DNA of 64,000 bases from Isoptericola peretonis (GTDB taxonomy: Bacteria; Actinomycetota; Actinomycetes; Actinomycetales; Cellulomonadaceae). The stretch spans positions 353,469 to 417,468 of the forward strand of contig JALQCY010000005.1 of assembly GCA_023241745.1 (NCBI GenBank), in the 5' to 3' direction. The notes under the pieces were generated by a model. That model saw only the letters and a list, made by a program, of their open reading frames with translations. It did no database searches and was not told where the DNA came from. The number at the start of each line of letters is the position of its first letter. Within the stretch, counting starts at the first letter, position 1. This document shows, piece after piece, positions 53,967-62,575 of the stretch. Position numbers and translations under genes: made by a program.

Positions 53967-55202
53967 ATGACCAGCACCGGCACCACCTCGGGCCCGGCCC
54001 CGGCCCCTCGCGCCCGGCCGGCTCACGACCCGTGCCCGCCCCCGGCCGACGGGCCTCCGCCCGCGCCGCGCGTCGTCCTGGCGGTCGCCTGGGTCCTGCT
54101 CACCGCCCTCACGGTCGCCGCCACCGCCACGGCGGTCGTCTCGACGCCCGGCCCCGGCACGGTCCTCGCGGTGACGCCTGCGGTGCCGGCCGCCGTCGAC
54201 GTCGCGGTCGCCGTCGCCGCCGTCGCGCTGCTGCCCCTGCTGTGGACCCGCCGGTCGGTGGCCGCCGCGCTCGCGCTCGCCGTCCTGGCCGCCGTCTCCG
54301 GGGCGGCGACGCCCGCCGCGACGGCCGGCACGCTCCTGGTCGCCCGCTGGTTCCCCGTGCGCACGGCGGCCTGGGTGGCCGGGGCGGGCGTGTTGGGGCA
54401 CGCCGTCCAGGCGCTGTGGCGGCCCGTGAGCCTGCCGCTCGGCTGGTGGCTGCTGTGCGACGTCGCCGTGCACGCCGCGCTCTTCGGGTGGGGCGCGTAC
54501 GGACGCGAGCGGGCCCTCGTCCTCTGGTCCCTGCGGGACCGGGCCCGGCGCGCCGAGGCCGAGCAGGAACGTCAGGTCGCGGAGGCGCGCACCGCCGAGC
54601 GCGCGCGCATCGCCCGCGAGATGCACGACACGCTCGCGCACCGGCTCTCGCTGCTGGCCGCGACGGCCGGGGCCATGGAGTACCGGCCCGACGCCGACCC
54701 CGCGCAGCTCGCCGCCGCCGCGGGGCGGGTGCGCGCCGGCGTGAGCGACGCCCTGGAGGACCTGCGGCACGTGATCCGTCTGCTGCGCGCCGGCCCCGAC
54801 GACCTGGGCCCGGTGCCCGGCCTCGACGATGTGCGCCGCCTCGTCGACGACGCCCGCGCGGCGGGGAACGACGTGCGCCTCGAGCGCACGGGCGACCAGG
54901 CGCCGCCCGCCGCCGTCGCGACGGCCGTGTTCCGCGTCGTGCAGGAGGCGCTCACCAACGCCCGCCGGCACGCCCCGGGGGCGACGGTGCTCGTCACGGT
55001 CGCGACGGCGCCCGGCGAGGTCCGGGTGCGGGTGGCGGACGACGGCCCGGCACCGGGCGCTCTCCCGGCGGACGTCGGGACGGGCACCGGGCTGGTGGGC
55101 CTGCGCGAGCGGGCCACGCTGCTGGGCGGCACGCTCTCTGCCGGCCCGGTGAACGGGGCGCGCGGGTTCGCGGTGGAGGCGTGGCTACCCTGGGACGCGT
55201 GA
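53967..55202 (+). CDS. Sensor histidine kinase (HisKA_3 type)
   Basis: The 411-residue kinase has a proline-rich cytoplasmic start, four or five helices (about 32-190) without a large extracellular loop, and a HisKA_3 domain with His220 in IAREMHDTLAHRLSLLAATA. The HATPase (about 310-405) has QEALTNARRHAPGA and GLVGLRERATLLGGTL. It resembles DesK/LiaS-type kinases that sense membrane or envelope stress. ATG 53967 follows TAGCGT (53954-53959) by 7 bases. Its stop overlaps the response regulator GTG. Confidence 0.87.
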   Translation: MTSTGTTSGPAPAPRARPAHDPCPPPADGPPPAPRVVLAVAWVLLTALTVAATATAVVSTPGPGTVLAVTPAVPAAVDVAVAVAAVALLPLLWTRRSVAAALALAVLAAVSGAATPAATAGTLLVARWFPVRTAAWVAGAGVLGHAVQALWRPVSLPLGWWLLCDVAVHAALFGWGAYGRERALVLWSLRDRARRAEAEQERQVAEARTAERARIAREMHDTLAHRLSLLAATAGAMEYRPDADPAQLAAAAGRVRAGVSDALEDLRHVIRLLRAGPDDLGPVPGLDDVRRLVDDARAAGNDVRLERTGDQAPPAAVATAVFRVVQEALTNARRHAPGATVLVTVATAPGEVRVRVADDGPAPGALPADVGTGTGLVGLRERATLLGGTLSAGPVNGARGFAVEAWLPWDA

Positions 55203-55876
55203 CGACCGACGCCGGCCCGCCGGACGCCCCGCCCGTGCGGATCGTCCTGGTGGACGACGACGCCCTCGTCCGCGCCGGCCTGCGGCTCATGCTCGACGGC
55301 GCGCTCGGGATGCGCGTCGTGGCGGAGGCGGCCGACGGCGCGGAGGTCCCCGGCGTGCTGGACGCCCACCCCGCCGACGTCGTCCTCATGGACCTGCGGA
55401 TGCCCGGCACCGACGGCATCGCCGCCACCCGGCTGGTGCGCGGCCGTCCGTCGCCGCCGGCCGTCGTCGTGCTCACCACCTTCGACACCGCCGAGGAGGT
55501 CGGCGGGGCGCTGCGTGCCGGGGCGGCGGGCTACCTGCTCAAGGACATGCCGCCGGCACGCATCGCCGCGGCCGTGCGCGCCGCCGCGGCCGGCGAGCCG
55601 GTGCTGGCTCCCGACGTCGCCCGGCGGCTCATGGACGCCGTCGCCGGCTCGGACGTCGGGCGCGAGCGGGCGCGGGCCGCGCTCGCGACCCTGACGGCCC
55701 GGGAGCGGGACGTCGCCGTCGAGCTCGGCCGCGGCGCGTCCAACGCCGACATCGCCGCGCGCCTCTACCTCAGCGTGCCGACCGTGAAGGCGCACGTGTC
55801 GAGCGTGCTCGACAAGCTCGGGCTGGAGAACCGCACGCAGGTCGCCCTGCTGGTGCACGACGCCGGCGAGGCGTGA
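55199..55876 (+). CDS. NarL/LuxR-type response regulator
   Basis: The 225-residue protein has receiver Asp65 in VVLMDLRMPGTDG and Lys115 in GYLLKDMPPARI, and a LuxR helix-turn-helix at about 155-220 (LTARERDVAVELGRGASNAD, then VPTVKAHVSSVLDKLGLENR). It pairs with the overlapping kinase upstream. The target is unknown; envelope stress genes are common targets of such systems. GTG 55199 overlaps the kinase stop by 4 bases. It converges with the thiamine transporter operon 3 bases away. Confidence 0.88.
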   Translation: MTTDAGPPDAPPVRIVLVDDDALVRAGLRLMLDGALGMRVVAEAADGAEVPGVLDAHPADVVLMDLRMPGTDGIAATRLVRGRPSPPAVVVLTTFDTAEEVGGALRAGAAGYLLKDMPPARIAAAVRAAAAGEPVLAPDVARRLMDAVAGSDVGRERARAALATLTARERDVAVELGRGASNADIAARLYLSVPTVKAHVSSVLDKLGLENRTQVALLVHDAGEA

Positions 55877-55879
55877 GCC

Positions 55880-56707
55880 TCAGCTCGCGGCGGTCCCCAC
55901 GCCGTCCTCGTCGTGCACCCGCGGCCCGCGCCGTGGGGCGCCGGCCGTGAGCACGCCCGACGCCAAGCCGAGGAACTCGGTGACCCGGGCGTTCGCCGGC
56001 GCGCGCAGCAGCACGTCCGGGGCGTCCACCTGCAGCAACCGGCCGGCGTCCATGACGGCCACGCGGTCGGCGACGGTGAACGCCTCGTCGTGGTCGTGCG
56101 TGACGAAGACGGCGGTGGTGCCGGCAGCCTTCAGGGTGTCGCGGACGTCGACGGCGAGCCGCTCGCGCAGCCGGCGGTCGAGGGCGGACAGCGGCTCGTC
56201 GAGCAGCAGCAGCCGGGGCCGGGGCGCGAGGGCGCGCGCCAGCGCGACGCGCTGCTTCTCGCCGCCGGACAGGGTGGCGACGGACCGGCGCTCGTAGCCG
56301 GCCAGGCCCACGTCGGCGAGCAGCTCGGCGACGCGCGCGGCGCGCTCCGCGCGCGAGGTGCCCTGCGTCTCGAGCCCGTAGGCGACGTTGCGGCCGACGT
56401 CGCGGTGCGGGAAGAGCTGGCCGTCCTGGAAGAGCAGCCCGAACCCGCGCCGGTGCACGGGCACGCCCGCCAGGTCCTCGCCGTCGAACGCGACGCTGCC
56501 GCCCGCCAGCGGCTCCAGCCCGGCGACGGCCCGGAGCAGCGACGACTTGCCGCACCCGCTCGGGCCCAGCAGCGCGACGATCTCGCCGGCGGCGACGTCG
56601 AGGGACACGCGGTCCACCGCGACGGACCCCGGCCGGCGGCGCGTGGCGCCGTACCGTACGACGGCGTCGCGCACGGCGAGCCCCGCCGCCTCGCGGGCCT
56701 GCTCCAT
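55880..56707 (-). CDS. thiQ: Thiamine ABC transporter ATP-binding protein
   Basis: The 275-residue ATPase has Walker A LLGPSGCGKSSLLRAVAGLE, the signature TLSGGEKQRVALARALAPRP, Walker B LLLLDEPLSALD and switch His in VTHDHDEAF. The gene is the third of an operon led by a TPP riboswitch, so thiamine or a precursor is the likely cargo. The ATG overlaps the permease stop by one base. ATPases of this type also serve iron uptake; the riboswitch decides the call. Confidence 0.85.
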   Translation of the reverse strand: MEQAREAAGLAVRDAVVRYGATRRRPGSVAVDRVSLDVAAGEIVALLGPSGCGKSSLLRAVAGLEPLAGGSVAFDGEDLAGVPVHRRGFGLLFQDGQLFPHRDVGRNVAYGLETQGTSRAERAARVAELLADVGLAGYERRSVATLSGGEKQRVALARALAPRPRLLLLDEPLSALDRRLRERLAVDVRDTLKAAGTTAVFVTHDHDEAFTVADRVAVMDAGRLLQVDAPDVLLRAPANARVTEFLGLASGVLTAGAPRRGPRVHDEDGVGTAAS

Positions 56708-58431
56708 CAGAACTCCCCTCCGGGCCGGTCGCCCCGCAGGCGCTCGGCCATCATCATGACGGTCGCGGTGAGCACGGCCAGCACCACGGACGCCGCGAGC
56801 GCCATCCCGTAGTTCTCGGCCCCAGGCCGCCCGATGAGCCGGTAGATCACCACGGGCAGGGTGGCCGTGTCGGGTCGGGCGAGGAACGACGTCGCGCCGA
56901 ACTCCCCCAGCGAGACGGCGAACGCGAAGCCGATCGCCAGGCCGAGCGACCGCGCCCCGAGCGGACCGTCGACCGTGCGCAGCACCCGGCCCGGGGCCGC
57001 ACCCAGGGACGCGGCCGCCTCGCGCAGCCGGGGGTCGATGGCGCGCAGGACGGGCAGCATCGTGCGCACCACCAGCGGGATCGCCACCACGGCCTGCGCG
57101 ATCGGCACCAGTGCTCCCGACGTACGCAGGTCGACGTCGAGCCCCAGCGGCCGGTCCAGGGTGATGAGGAAGCCGAACCCGACGGTCACCGCGGACACGC
57201 CGAGCGGCAGCATGAACGCGGCGTCGAGCACGCCGACGGCGCGCCGCAGCCCCGCCCGCCGCGGGCGCCGGGAGACGACGAGGGCCACGAGCCCGCCCAC
57301 GACGACGGCGATCAGCGCCGCCCACGCCGCGGTGCGCAGCGAGTTGCCGAGCGCCTCCCACACCGTGACGGACAGGGCGTTGCGCCCGCCGGTGGTGCCG
57401 AGGGCCACGTAGTTGTCCAGCCCCCAGGACCCGTCGGGCGCCCGCAGCGACCGGGCGACGAGCCCGGCCATGGGCAGCACCAGCAGCCCGGCGACGACGA
57501 CGAGCGTGACGAGCGCGGGAGCGAGGTCGGCGCCCGCGCGCAGTCGCAGCCGGTGCGACGACACCCGGTCGCTCGTGAGGTGCAGGGCCCGTTCCCGCCG
57601 CGTGCGGGCGCGCGAGCTGACCAGCAGCGCCCCCGCCACGACCACGAGCTGCAGCACCGACAGCACCGCGGCCGACCGCAGGTCGAGGAACTGCGTGGTG
57701 CGGGTCCAGATCTCCGTCTCGATGGTGCCGTAGCGCAGCCCACCCAGCACGAGGACGACGCCGAACGCCGTCGCGCAGAACAGGAACACGACCGCGGCGG
57801 CCGACGCGATCGCCGGCCCGAGCGCGGGCAGCGTCACCGTGCGGAACGCCCGCCAGGGGGTCGCGCCGAGCGCGCGGGCCGCCTGCTCGGCCCGCGGGTC
57901 GAGCCGCTCCCACATGCCGCCGACGGTGCGCACCACCACGGCGTAGTTGAAGAACACGAGCGCCAGGACGATGCCGGCGAAGCTCTCCTCGAGGCCCGCC
58001 CAGCCGAGGGGGCCGCCGGGCGCGAAGAGCGCGCGGAACGCGACGCCGACGACGACGCTCGGCAGCACGAACGGCACGGTCACCAGACCACGCACCAGCG
58101 TGCGGCCCGGGAACCGGCAGCGGTACAGCACGTACGCGCCCGGCAGGCCGAGCAGCACCGACAGCACCGTGCCGGTGAGCGCCTGGGCGAGGGTCTGGCC
58201 GACGATCCGCCAGGTGCGCTCCTGGGACAGCACCTCCGCGAACCCGGACAGGTCGAGCACCCGACCCGCGGCCGTCTCGGTGAAGAAGCCCTGCAGGACG
58301 AGCGAGACCACCGGCCAGGCGAAGAACAGCGCGAGGAAGCCCAGCGGGAGCGCGACGGCGGCGCCCCACCCGAGCCACGCGCCCCAGCGCGGCGTCCTCG
58401 GGCGCCTCAGCCGACGACCGTCGTCGTCCAC
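56707..58431 (-). CDS. thiP: Thiamine ABC transporter permease, two fused permease halves
   Basis: The 574-residue permease has two copies of the permease domain with EAA-type loops, DPRAEQAARALGATPWRAFR in the first half and DPRLREAAASLGAAPGRVLR in the second, and about twelve helices. This fused arrangement is typical of ThiP. GTG 58431 is the only plausible start before the first helix and overlaps the binding-protein gene by 25 bases, with no ribosome site. It overlaps thiQ by one base. Confidence 0.86.
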   Translation of the reverse strand: MDDDGRRLRRPRTPRWGAWLGWGAAVALPLGFLALFFAWPVVSLVLQGFFTETAAGRVLDLSGFAEVLSQERTWRIVGQTLAQALTGTVLSVLLGLPGAYVLYRCRFPGRTLVRGLVTVPFVLPSVVVGVAFRALFAPGGPLGWAGLEESFAGIVLALVFFNYAVVVRTVGGMWERLDPRAEQAARALGATPWRAFRTVTLPALGPAIASAAAVVFLFCATAFGVVLVLGGLRYGTIETEIWTRTTQFLDLRSAAVLSVLQLVVVAGALLVSSRARTRRERALHLTSDRVSSHRLRLRAGADLAPALVTLVVVAGLLVLPMAGLVARSLRAPDGSWGLDNYVALGTTGGRNALSVTVWEALGNSLRTAAWAALIAVVVGGLVALVVSRRPRRAGLRRAVGVLDAAFMLPLGVSAVTVGFGFLITLDRPLGLDVDLRTSGALVPIAQAVVAIPLVVRTMLPVLRAIDPRLREAAASLGAAPGRVLRTVDGPLGARSLGLAIGFAFAVSLGEFGATSFLARPDTATLPVVIYRLIGRPGAENYGMALAASVVLAVLTATVMMMAERLRGDRPGGEF

Positions 58432-59486
58432 TGCTCGATCCACTCGTCGCGGTGCGCGGCGACGTCCGACGGGGCCACCTCGAACGGCTCGTCGGCCAGC
58501 GGGGCGAACTTCTGCCAGTCGGCCGGCAGCTCCACGTCCGGGTCGGCGGGATACATGTACATCTGGGCCGGCACGTCGGCCTGGAACTCCTGCGTGGTGA
58601 GGAAGTCGACGAGCTGCTTCGCCCCGTCGGCGTTGTCGGTGCCCGCGAGCACTCCCGCGTACTCGACCTGCCGGAAGCAGGTGCCGAGCATCGCGCTCGT
58701 GGTCGAGGTCGCCCCGTCCTCGCTCACCGTGAACGCCGGCGACGTGGCGTACGACAGCGCGATCGGTCGCTGGCCGCCCTCGCCGGCGCCCGAGAAGTCC
58801 ACGTAGTACGCGTCCTCCCAGCTCTCGGCGACCTTGACGCCGTTGTCGCGCAGGTCCGTCCAGTACGCCTGCCACCCGTCGGTGCCGAACGCGCCGATCG
58901 TGGCGAGCAGGAAGGCGAGGCCCGGCGAGGACATCGCGGGGTTCGTGACCACCGTCAGGTCGCGGTACTCGGGCTTCGTGAGGTCCTCGAGCGTCGCCGG
59001 CGGGGTGACTCCGTTCTCGTCGAACCAGCCGTCGTCGAGGTTGAGGCACACGTCGCCCACGTCGATCGGCGTGAGCGTGCCGGCCAGGTCGTCCGGCGCG
59101 TACGCCGCGACCTGCGGGTCGAGGTCCTCCGGCTGGTACGCCTCGAAGACGCCCGCCTCCACCGCACGCGATGCGAACGTGTTGTCGACGCCGTAGACGA
59201 CGTCGCCCAGCGGCGCGTCCTTGGTGAGCACGAGCTGGTTGACCAGCGTGCCCGCGTCGCCGGGCGCCACCTGCTCGACCGTCAGGCCCGACTCCGCCTC
59301 GAACGCGGCCAGCACGTCCTCGGAGACGGCGAACGAGTCGTGCGTGACGAGCGTGATCGTCGTCGACGCGGTCGCCGCGTCGTCCGCCGGGTCGGCGCCG
59401 CCGCACGCCGCGAGCACGGGCAGCAGCGCGACGACGGCGGCTCCCGCGGCGATGCGCGTGACCGCCCGCGTGGTCCTGCGGGTCAT
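58407..59486 (-). CDS. thiB: Thiamine ABC transporter substrate-binding lipoprotein
   Basis: The 359-residue protein has a lipoprotein signal (LLPVLAACGG, Cys about 28). The mature part matches ThiB: TLVTHDSFAVSEDVLAAFEA, GDVVYGVDNTFASRA and PIALSYATSPAFTV. It delivers thiamine to ThiPQ. ATG 59486 has GAGGAGG 4 bases upstream. A TPP riboswitch and a second hairpin precede it, so expression should fall when thiamine diphosphate is abundant. Confidence 0.9.
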   Translation of the reverse strand: MTRRTTRAVTRIAAGAAVVALLPVLAACGGADPADDAATASTTITLVTHDSFAVSEDVLAAFEAESGLTVEQVAPGDAGTLVNQLVLTKDAPLGDVVYGVDNTFASRAVEAGVFEAYQPEDLDPQVAAYAPDDLAGTLTPIDVGDVCLNLDDGWFDENGVTPPATLEDLTKPEYRDLTVVTNPAMSSPGLAFLLATIGAFGTDGWQAYWTDLRDNGVKVAESWEDAYYVDFSGAGEGGQRPIALSYATSPAFTVSEDGATSTTSAMLGTCFRQVEYAGVLAGTDNADGAKQLVDFLTTQEFQADVPAQMYMYPADPDVELPADWQKFAPLADEPFEVAPSDVAAHRDEWIEQWTTTVVG

Positions 59487-59515
59487 GTGTCCTCCTCAAG
59501 GTGCGAGAAGGGGGT

Positions 59516-59555
59516 CCTGCGGGCCCGGCACCGTCGTGGTGCGGTGGTCCGCAGG
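59516..59555 (-). promoter_or_regulatory. Hairpin between riboswitch and thiB ribosome site
   Basis: CCTGCGG and CCGCAGG close a hairpin with an inner GCACC/GGTGC stem, 12 bases downstream of the aptamer on the minus strand. It is a candidate expression platform (terminator or occluder); no U-tract follows. Confidence 0.45.
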
Positions 59556-59567
59556 GATCGAGAATCC

Positions 59568-59652
59568 CGACTTCCTCCACCGGTGCTAACCGGATCAGGT
59601 TCGAGGGTCTGCGGCGTTCCGCACTCTCAGCGCCGGCGGCGCTCCCCTGTCG
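59568..59652 (-). promoter_or_regulatory. TPP riboswitch (THI element)
   Basis: On the minus strand the conserved blocks appear in order: ACAGGGGAGC, GCTGAGAGTGCGG and ACCCTCGAACCTGATCCGG followed by the GTTAGCACCGG block and GGAGGAAGTCGG. CGAC and GTCG close helix P1. These are the pyrimidine- and pyrophosphate-sensor elements of the thiamine diphosphate aptamer. It lies 81 bases upstream of the thiB ATG. The rest of the 59487-59810 gap holds the divergent promoters; nothing else is evident. Confidence 0.93.
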
Positions 59653-59810
59653 TATCACCACGAGCCTACACACCGGGGCCGCGCTACCGTGGTCCCGTCC
59701 GCGGCGCAGGGGTGTGACGTGCCTGACGTGCCATGACGCCTTCCGGACCGTGTCCGCGGGCACCGCACGACCGACACCCCCACCACGGGGGAACGAACGA
59801 GGGAGAGCAC

Positions 59811-60077
59811 GTGACGGACACCGAGCAGCCGTTCGCGGTGAAGGTCGGCACGGTGGTGCTGACGCTCGCCGCCGGGTGGGTGGCGCAGAAGGCCATCGGC
59901 ATCGTCTGGGAGAAGACCACGGGGAGCGTGGCGCCCACGAACGTCGACGACGACGAGATCTCGATCATCCAGGCCGTGACGTTCGCCGCCGTCTCGGGCG
60001 GCGTCGCCGTCCTGGCCAAGCGGCTCGCGCGCCGTGGGGCCGTGCGGGCAGCGGCACGCTTCGTCCCCGGGCGCTGA
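59811..60077 (+). CDS. DUF4235 family membrane protein
   Basis: The 88-residue protein has two helices (about residues 10-28 and 52-72) joined by KTTGSVAPTNVDDDEI, matching the DUF4235 pattern of actinobacterial small membrane proteins. GTG 59811 has a GGGAGAG ribosome site 4 bases upstream. Function unknown. It is divergent from the thiamine operon and converges with the PAS-ANTAR gene. Confidence 0.75.
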   Translation: MTDTEQPFAVKVGTVVLTLAAGWVAQKAIGIVWEKTTGSVAPTNVDDDEISIIQAVTFAAVSGGVAVLAKRLARRGAVRAAARFVPGR

Positions 60078-60101
60078 CGCCGGTCGACGCCGGACCGTCC
60101 G

Positions 60102-60887
60102 TCAGTGGCTCGCGCGCGGGCGGCGACGGGCGAGCTGGGCGTCGTGGCCGTGCGGCCGCTCCACCGGCCGCACGGCGGCCAGCGCCCGGCTGATCCGGTC
60201 GGCGGCGTCCTGTGCCGGCGGGGCCGACCGGACCACCTCCGCAGCCGTGAGCTCGGGTCCGCGGTCCCCGACGGGCCGCGCGAGCTCCTTCATCACCTGC
60301 TCCCCCGCCGACTGCGCGGAGACGCCCACCTGTGCGCCCGCGTCCGCGAGCACCTCGGTGGCCACCGACTCGTCCACGCCGCAGACCGCCATGATCGCGC
60401 CCTTGGCCCGCTCCCCCGCCGCGGCGGCGACGAACGCTCGCGACACGGCACGGTGCGCCTCCCGGTCCAGCACCTCGCGGACGACGGGGCTCGCGTCGAT
60501 CACGTAGCCGACGAGCTGCGACGCCGAGCCGTCTGGGCCCTGGCGCTCCTGCCCCGTCACCACCACGGTGTGCGTGCGCCCGTGGTCGTCCACGATGCGG
60601 TGCGCGCCCGCGAAGGGCCGCCCCGTCGCGAGGGCCACCGCGGCCGTGCGGGAAAGCCGCTCCCGGTCGTCCGGGTGCAGGTGCGCCCGCAGCACCTCGG
60701 GGCCGGCGGCGATCGCCCCCGGCTCGCGCCCGAAGATCCGGTGGACCTCGTCCGACCACCACCAGGCGCCCGTGGCGACGTCCACCCGGTATCGACCCAC
60801 GAGCAGCTGGTTCCCGGCGCCGAGCAGCTCCGCGAGGGCGACAAGCTCGCGGCGCGGAGGATCGTGCGGTGCGCTGGGTACCGACAT
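60102..60887 (-). CDS. PAS domain protein with C-terminal ANTAR-like RNA-binding domain
   Basis: The 261-residue protein has a PAS fold (about 25-135, with GRYRVDVATGAWWWSDEVHR and LHPDDRERLSRT) that may bind a small ligand. An ANTAR-type three-helix domain follows (about 140-200), around AAAAGERAKGAIMAVCGVD and SAGEQVMKEL. ANTAR proteins bind paired hexaloop hairpins in mRNA leaders and prevent termination. No receiver domain is present, so a ligand rather than phosphorylation may control it. ATG 60887 has GGGGAGA 8 bases upstream. Target RNA not found here. Confidence 0.78.
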   Translation of the reverse strand: MSVPSAPHDPPRRELVALAELLGAGNQLLVGRYRVDVATGAWWWSDEVHRIFGREPGAIAAGPEVLRAHLHPDDRERLSRTAAVALATGRPFAGAHRIVDDHGRTHTVVVTGQERQGPDGSASQLVGYVIDASPVVREVLDREAHRAVSRAFVAAAAGERAKGAIMAVCGVDESVATEVLADAGAQVGVSAQSAGEQVMKELARPVGDRGPELTAAEVVRSAPPAQDAADRISRALAAVRPVERPHGHDAQLARRRPRASH

Positions 60888-61025
60888 GGCTCATCTCCCC
60901 GTGCAGTGGTCCGGGGGTCGTTCTCTGGACTCACCACGGTACCGAGACGGCGCCGCACCGCCACCCCACAGCCGAGGCTGCGTGGTGGCGGTGCGGTCGA
61001 CGGGTCCGCCGAGGGCGGCGTGCCG

Positions 61026-61946
61026 TCAGACGGCCGGGGTGACGACGGCGGCCTCGTCGACCGCCTCCGCCCTCTCGGCGGCCACGGCCTTGCGATGCTG
61101 GCGGAACGAGTAGACGACGGCGGCGGCCCAGCCGACCGCGACGAGGCCGAGCACGAGGCCCCGCACGCCGTCGCTCACGGGGAACGAGTCGAGGTTCAGC
61201 AGGGTGCGCGCGTTGGTCAGCACGATGATGCCGCCGACGGCGGACCCGAGGACCCGCGGCGGCACGAGCCGCACGAGCCAGGCCGCGATCGGTGCCGCGA
61301 CGAGGCCGCCGACGAGGAGCGCCAGCGCCCAGGTGGGGTCGATGCCCGCGGTCCCGAGACCGAACAGGAAGCCGAGGCTCGCCGCCACCGCCACGAAGAA
61401 CTCGCTCGTGTCGATCGACCCGATCACCTTGCGGGGCTCCATGCGGCCGCTCGCGAGGATGGCCGGCGTGCCCACCGGCCCCCAGCCGCCACCGCCGGTG
61501 GCGTCCATGAACCCGGCCACCAGCCCCAGCGGGGTGAGGAACCGCTTGCGGAGCGGCTGGCCGAGGCGGTCCGTGCGCAGGCCACGCAGCGTGAAGCGCA
61601 GCAGCACATAGATCCCCAGCCCCAGCAGCAGCACGGACATCAGCGGCTTGGCGATCTCGGTCGAGAGCCACGACAGGAACGTCGCGCCGGCGAACGCCCC
61701 GATCGCGCCCGGGATGCCGATCCTGAGCACGACCTTCCAGTCCACGTTGCCGAACCGCCAGTGCGACGCGCCCGAGGCGAGCGTCGTGCCGACCTCGGCG
61801 AGGTGGACGGTGGCGGACGCGGCCGCCGGGTTGGTGCCGATCGCGAGCAGCAGGGTCGTCGAGGTGACCCCGTACGCCATCCCCAGGCTGCCGTCGACGA
61901 GCTGCGCACCGAGGCCCACGAGGGCGAGCAGAACGAGAGTCCGCAC
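61026..61946 (-). CDS. TauE/SafE family sulfite exporter-like permease
   Basis: The 306-residue protein has about eight hydrophobic helices and the TauE/SafE repeats GAQLVDGSLGMAYGVTSTTLLL and AGFMDATGGGGWGPVGTPAILA. These permeases move sulfite, sulfoacetate or other organosulfonates. GTG 61946 has GGAGGGA 7 bases upstream. The promoter at 62000-62027 is overlapped by an inverted repeat, and a cysteine-free Rrf2 regulator is encoded just upstream on the same strand, suggesting sulfur control. Confidence 0.88.
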   Translation of the reverse strand: MRTLVLLALVGLGAQLVDGSLGMAYGVTSTTLLLAIGTNPAAASATVHLAEVGTTLASGASHWRFGNVDWKVVLRIGIPGAIGAFAGATFLSWLSTEIAKPLMSVLLLGLGIYVLLRFTLRGLRTDRLGQPLRKRFLTPLGLVAGFMDATGGGGWGPVGTPAILASGRMEPRKVIGSIDTSEFFVAVAASLGFLFGLGTAGIDPTWALALLVGGLVAAPIAAWLVRLVPPRVLGSAVGGIIVLTNARTLLNLDSFPVSDGVRGLVLGLVAVGWAAAVVYSFRQHRKAVAAERAEAVDEAAVVTPAV

Positions 61947-61999
61947 AGGAGTGTCCCTCCGATCCCGCGCGGCAGCGTGTCCGCCGCGACAGGAACGAA

Positions 62000-62027
62000 G
62001 TTATCCGATCGGGTCTATCGGATTCAA
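62000..62027 (-). promoter_or_regulatory. Promoter of the TauE/SafE gene
   Basis: On the minus strand, TTGAAT (62027-62022) and GATAAC (62005-62000) are spaced by 16 bases, the best sigma-70-like promoter seen in the window. Confidence 0.6.
62003..62023. promoter_or_regulatory. Inverted repeat overlapping the TauE/SafE promoter
   Basis: ATCCGAT, 7 bases, ATCGGAT. It spans the spacer and reaches into both the -35 and -10 hexamers, so a bound repressor would block RNA polymerase. The Rrf2 regulator upstream is the obvious candidate. Confidence 0.65.
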
Positions 62028-62116
62028 CGGTCTCAGAGTATTGGTCACATGGTGAGACGGTTATGGGACGGGCTCCGTGGGCCGAGCCTGCGCCGCGGCC
62101 TGTCAGGCAGCGGCGG

Positions 62117-62575
62117 TCACGGGTTCTGCCACGCCGACTCCTGGTCGGTCAGCCGGCGCACCGGCTCGGGCACGGTGCCGGCGGCCAGGTCGGCGAGCGT
62201 CACCTGCTCGAGGACGGCGCGCACGTTCACGCGCAGCGCCACCCACACGTGCAGCAGCGACGCGGCCGCGCCCGCGTACTCGAGGTCGGAGGGCCGCGCG
62301 TCCCGGACGAACACCAGCGGCCCGTCCACGGCGCGGATCACGTCCGCGACGGTGACCTTGTCCGCCGGCCGGGCCAGGACGTACCCCCCGCCGGCACCGC
62401 GCCGGCTCGCGACGATCCCCTCGCGCCGAAGGTCGCTGAGGATCGCCTCGAGGAACCGGTGCGGCACGTCCTGCGCGCGGGCGAGCGACTCGGCGGGGAC
62501 CGGGCCACCGTCGGCAGAAGCTGCGAGCTCGGCTGCCGCCCGGACGGCGTAGTCCGCCTTGGCCGAGATCCTCAC
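62117..62575 (-). CDS. Rrf2 family transcriptional regulator without cysteines
   Basis: The 152-residue winged-helix protein starts RISAKADYAVRAAAELA and has the Rrf2 wing RREGIVASRRGAGGGYVLARP. The three cysteines that hold the Fe-S cluster in IscR and NsrR are absent; the whole protein has none. It therefore resembles CymR, which controls sulfur metabolism without a cluster. GTG 62575 overlaps the AGE epimerase stop by 4 bases. The TauE/SafE gene downstream, with a dyad in its promoter, is the likely target. Confidence 0.85.
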   Translation of the reverse strand: MRISAKADYAVRAAAELAASADGGPVPAESLARAQDVPHRFLEAILSDLRREGIVASRRGAGGGYVLARPADKVTVADVIRAVDGPLVFVRDARPSDLEYAGAAASLLHVWVALRVNVRAVLEQVTLADLAAGTVPEPVRRLTDQESAWQNP

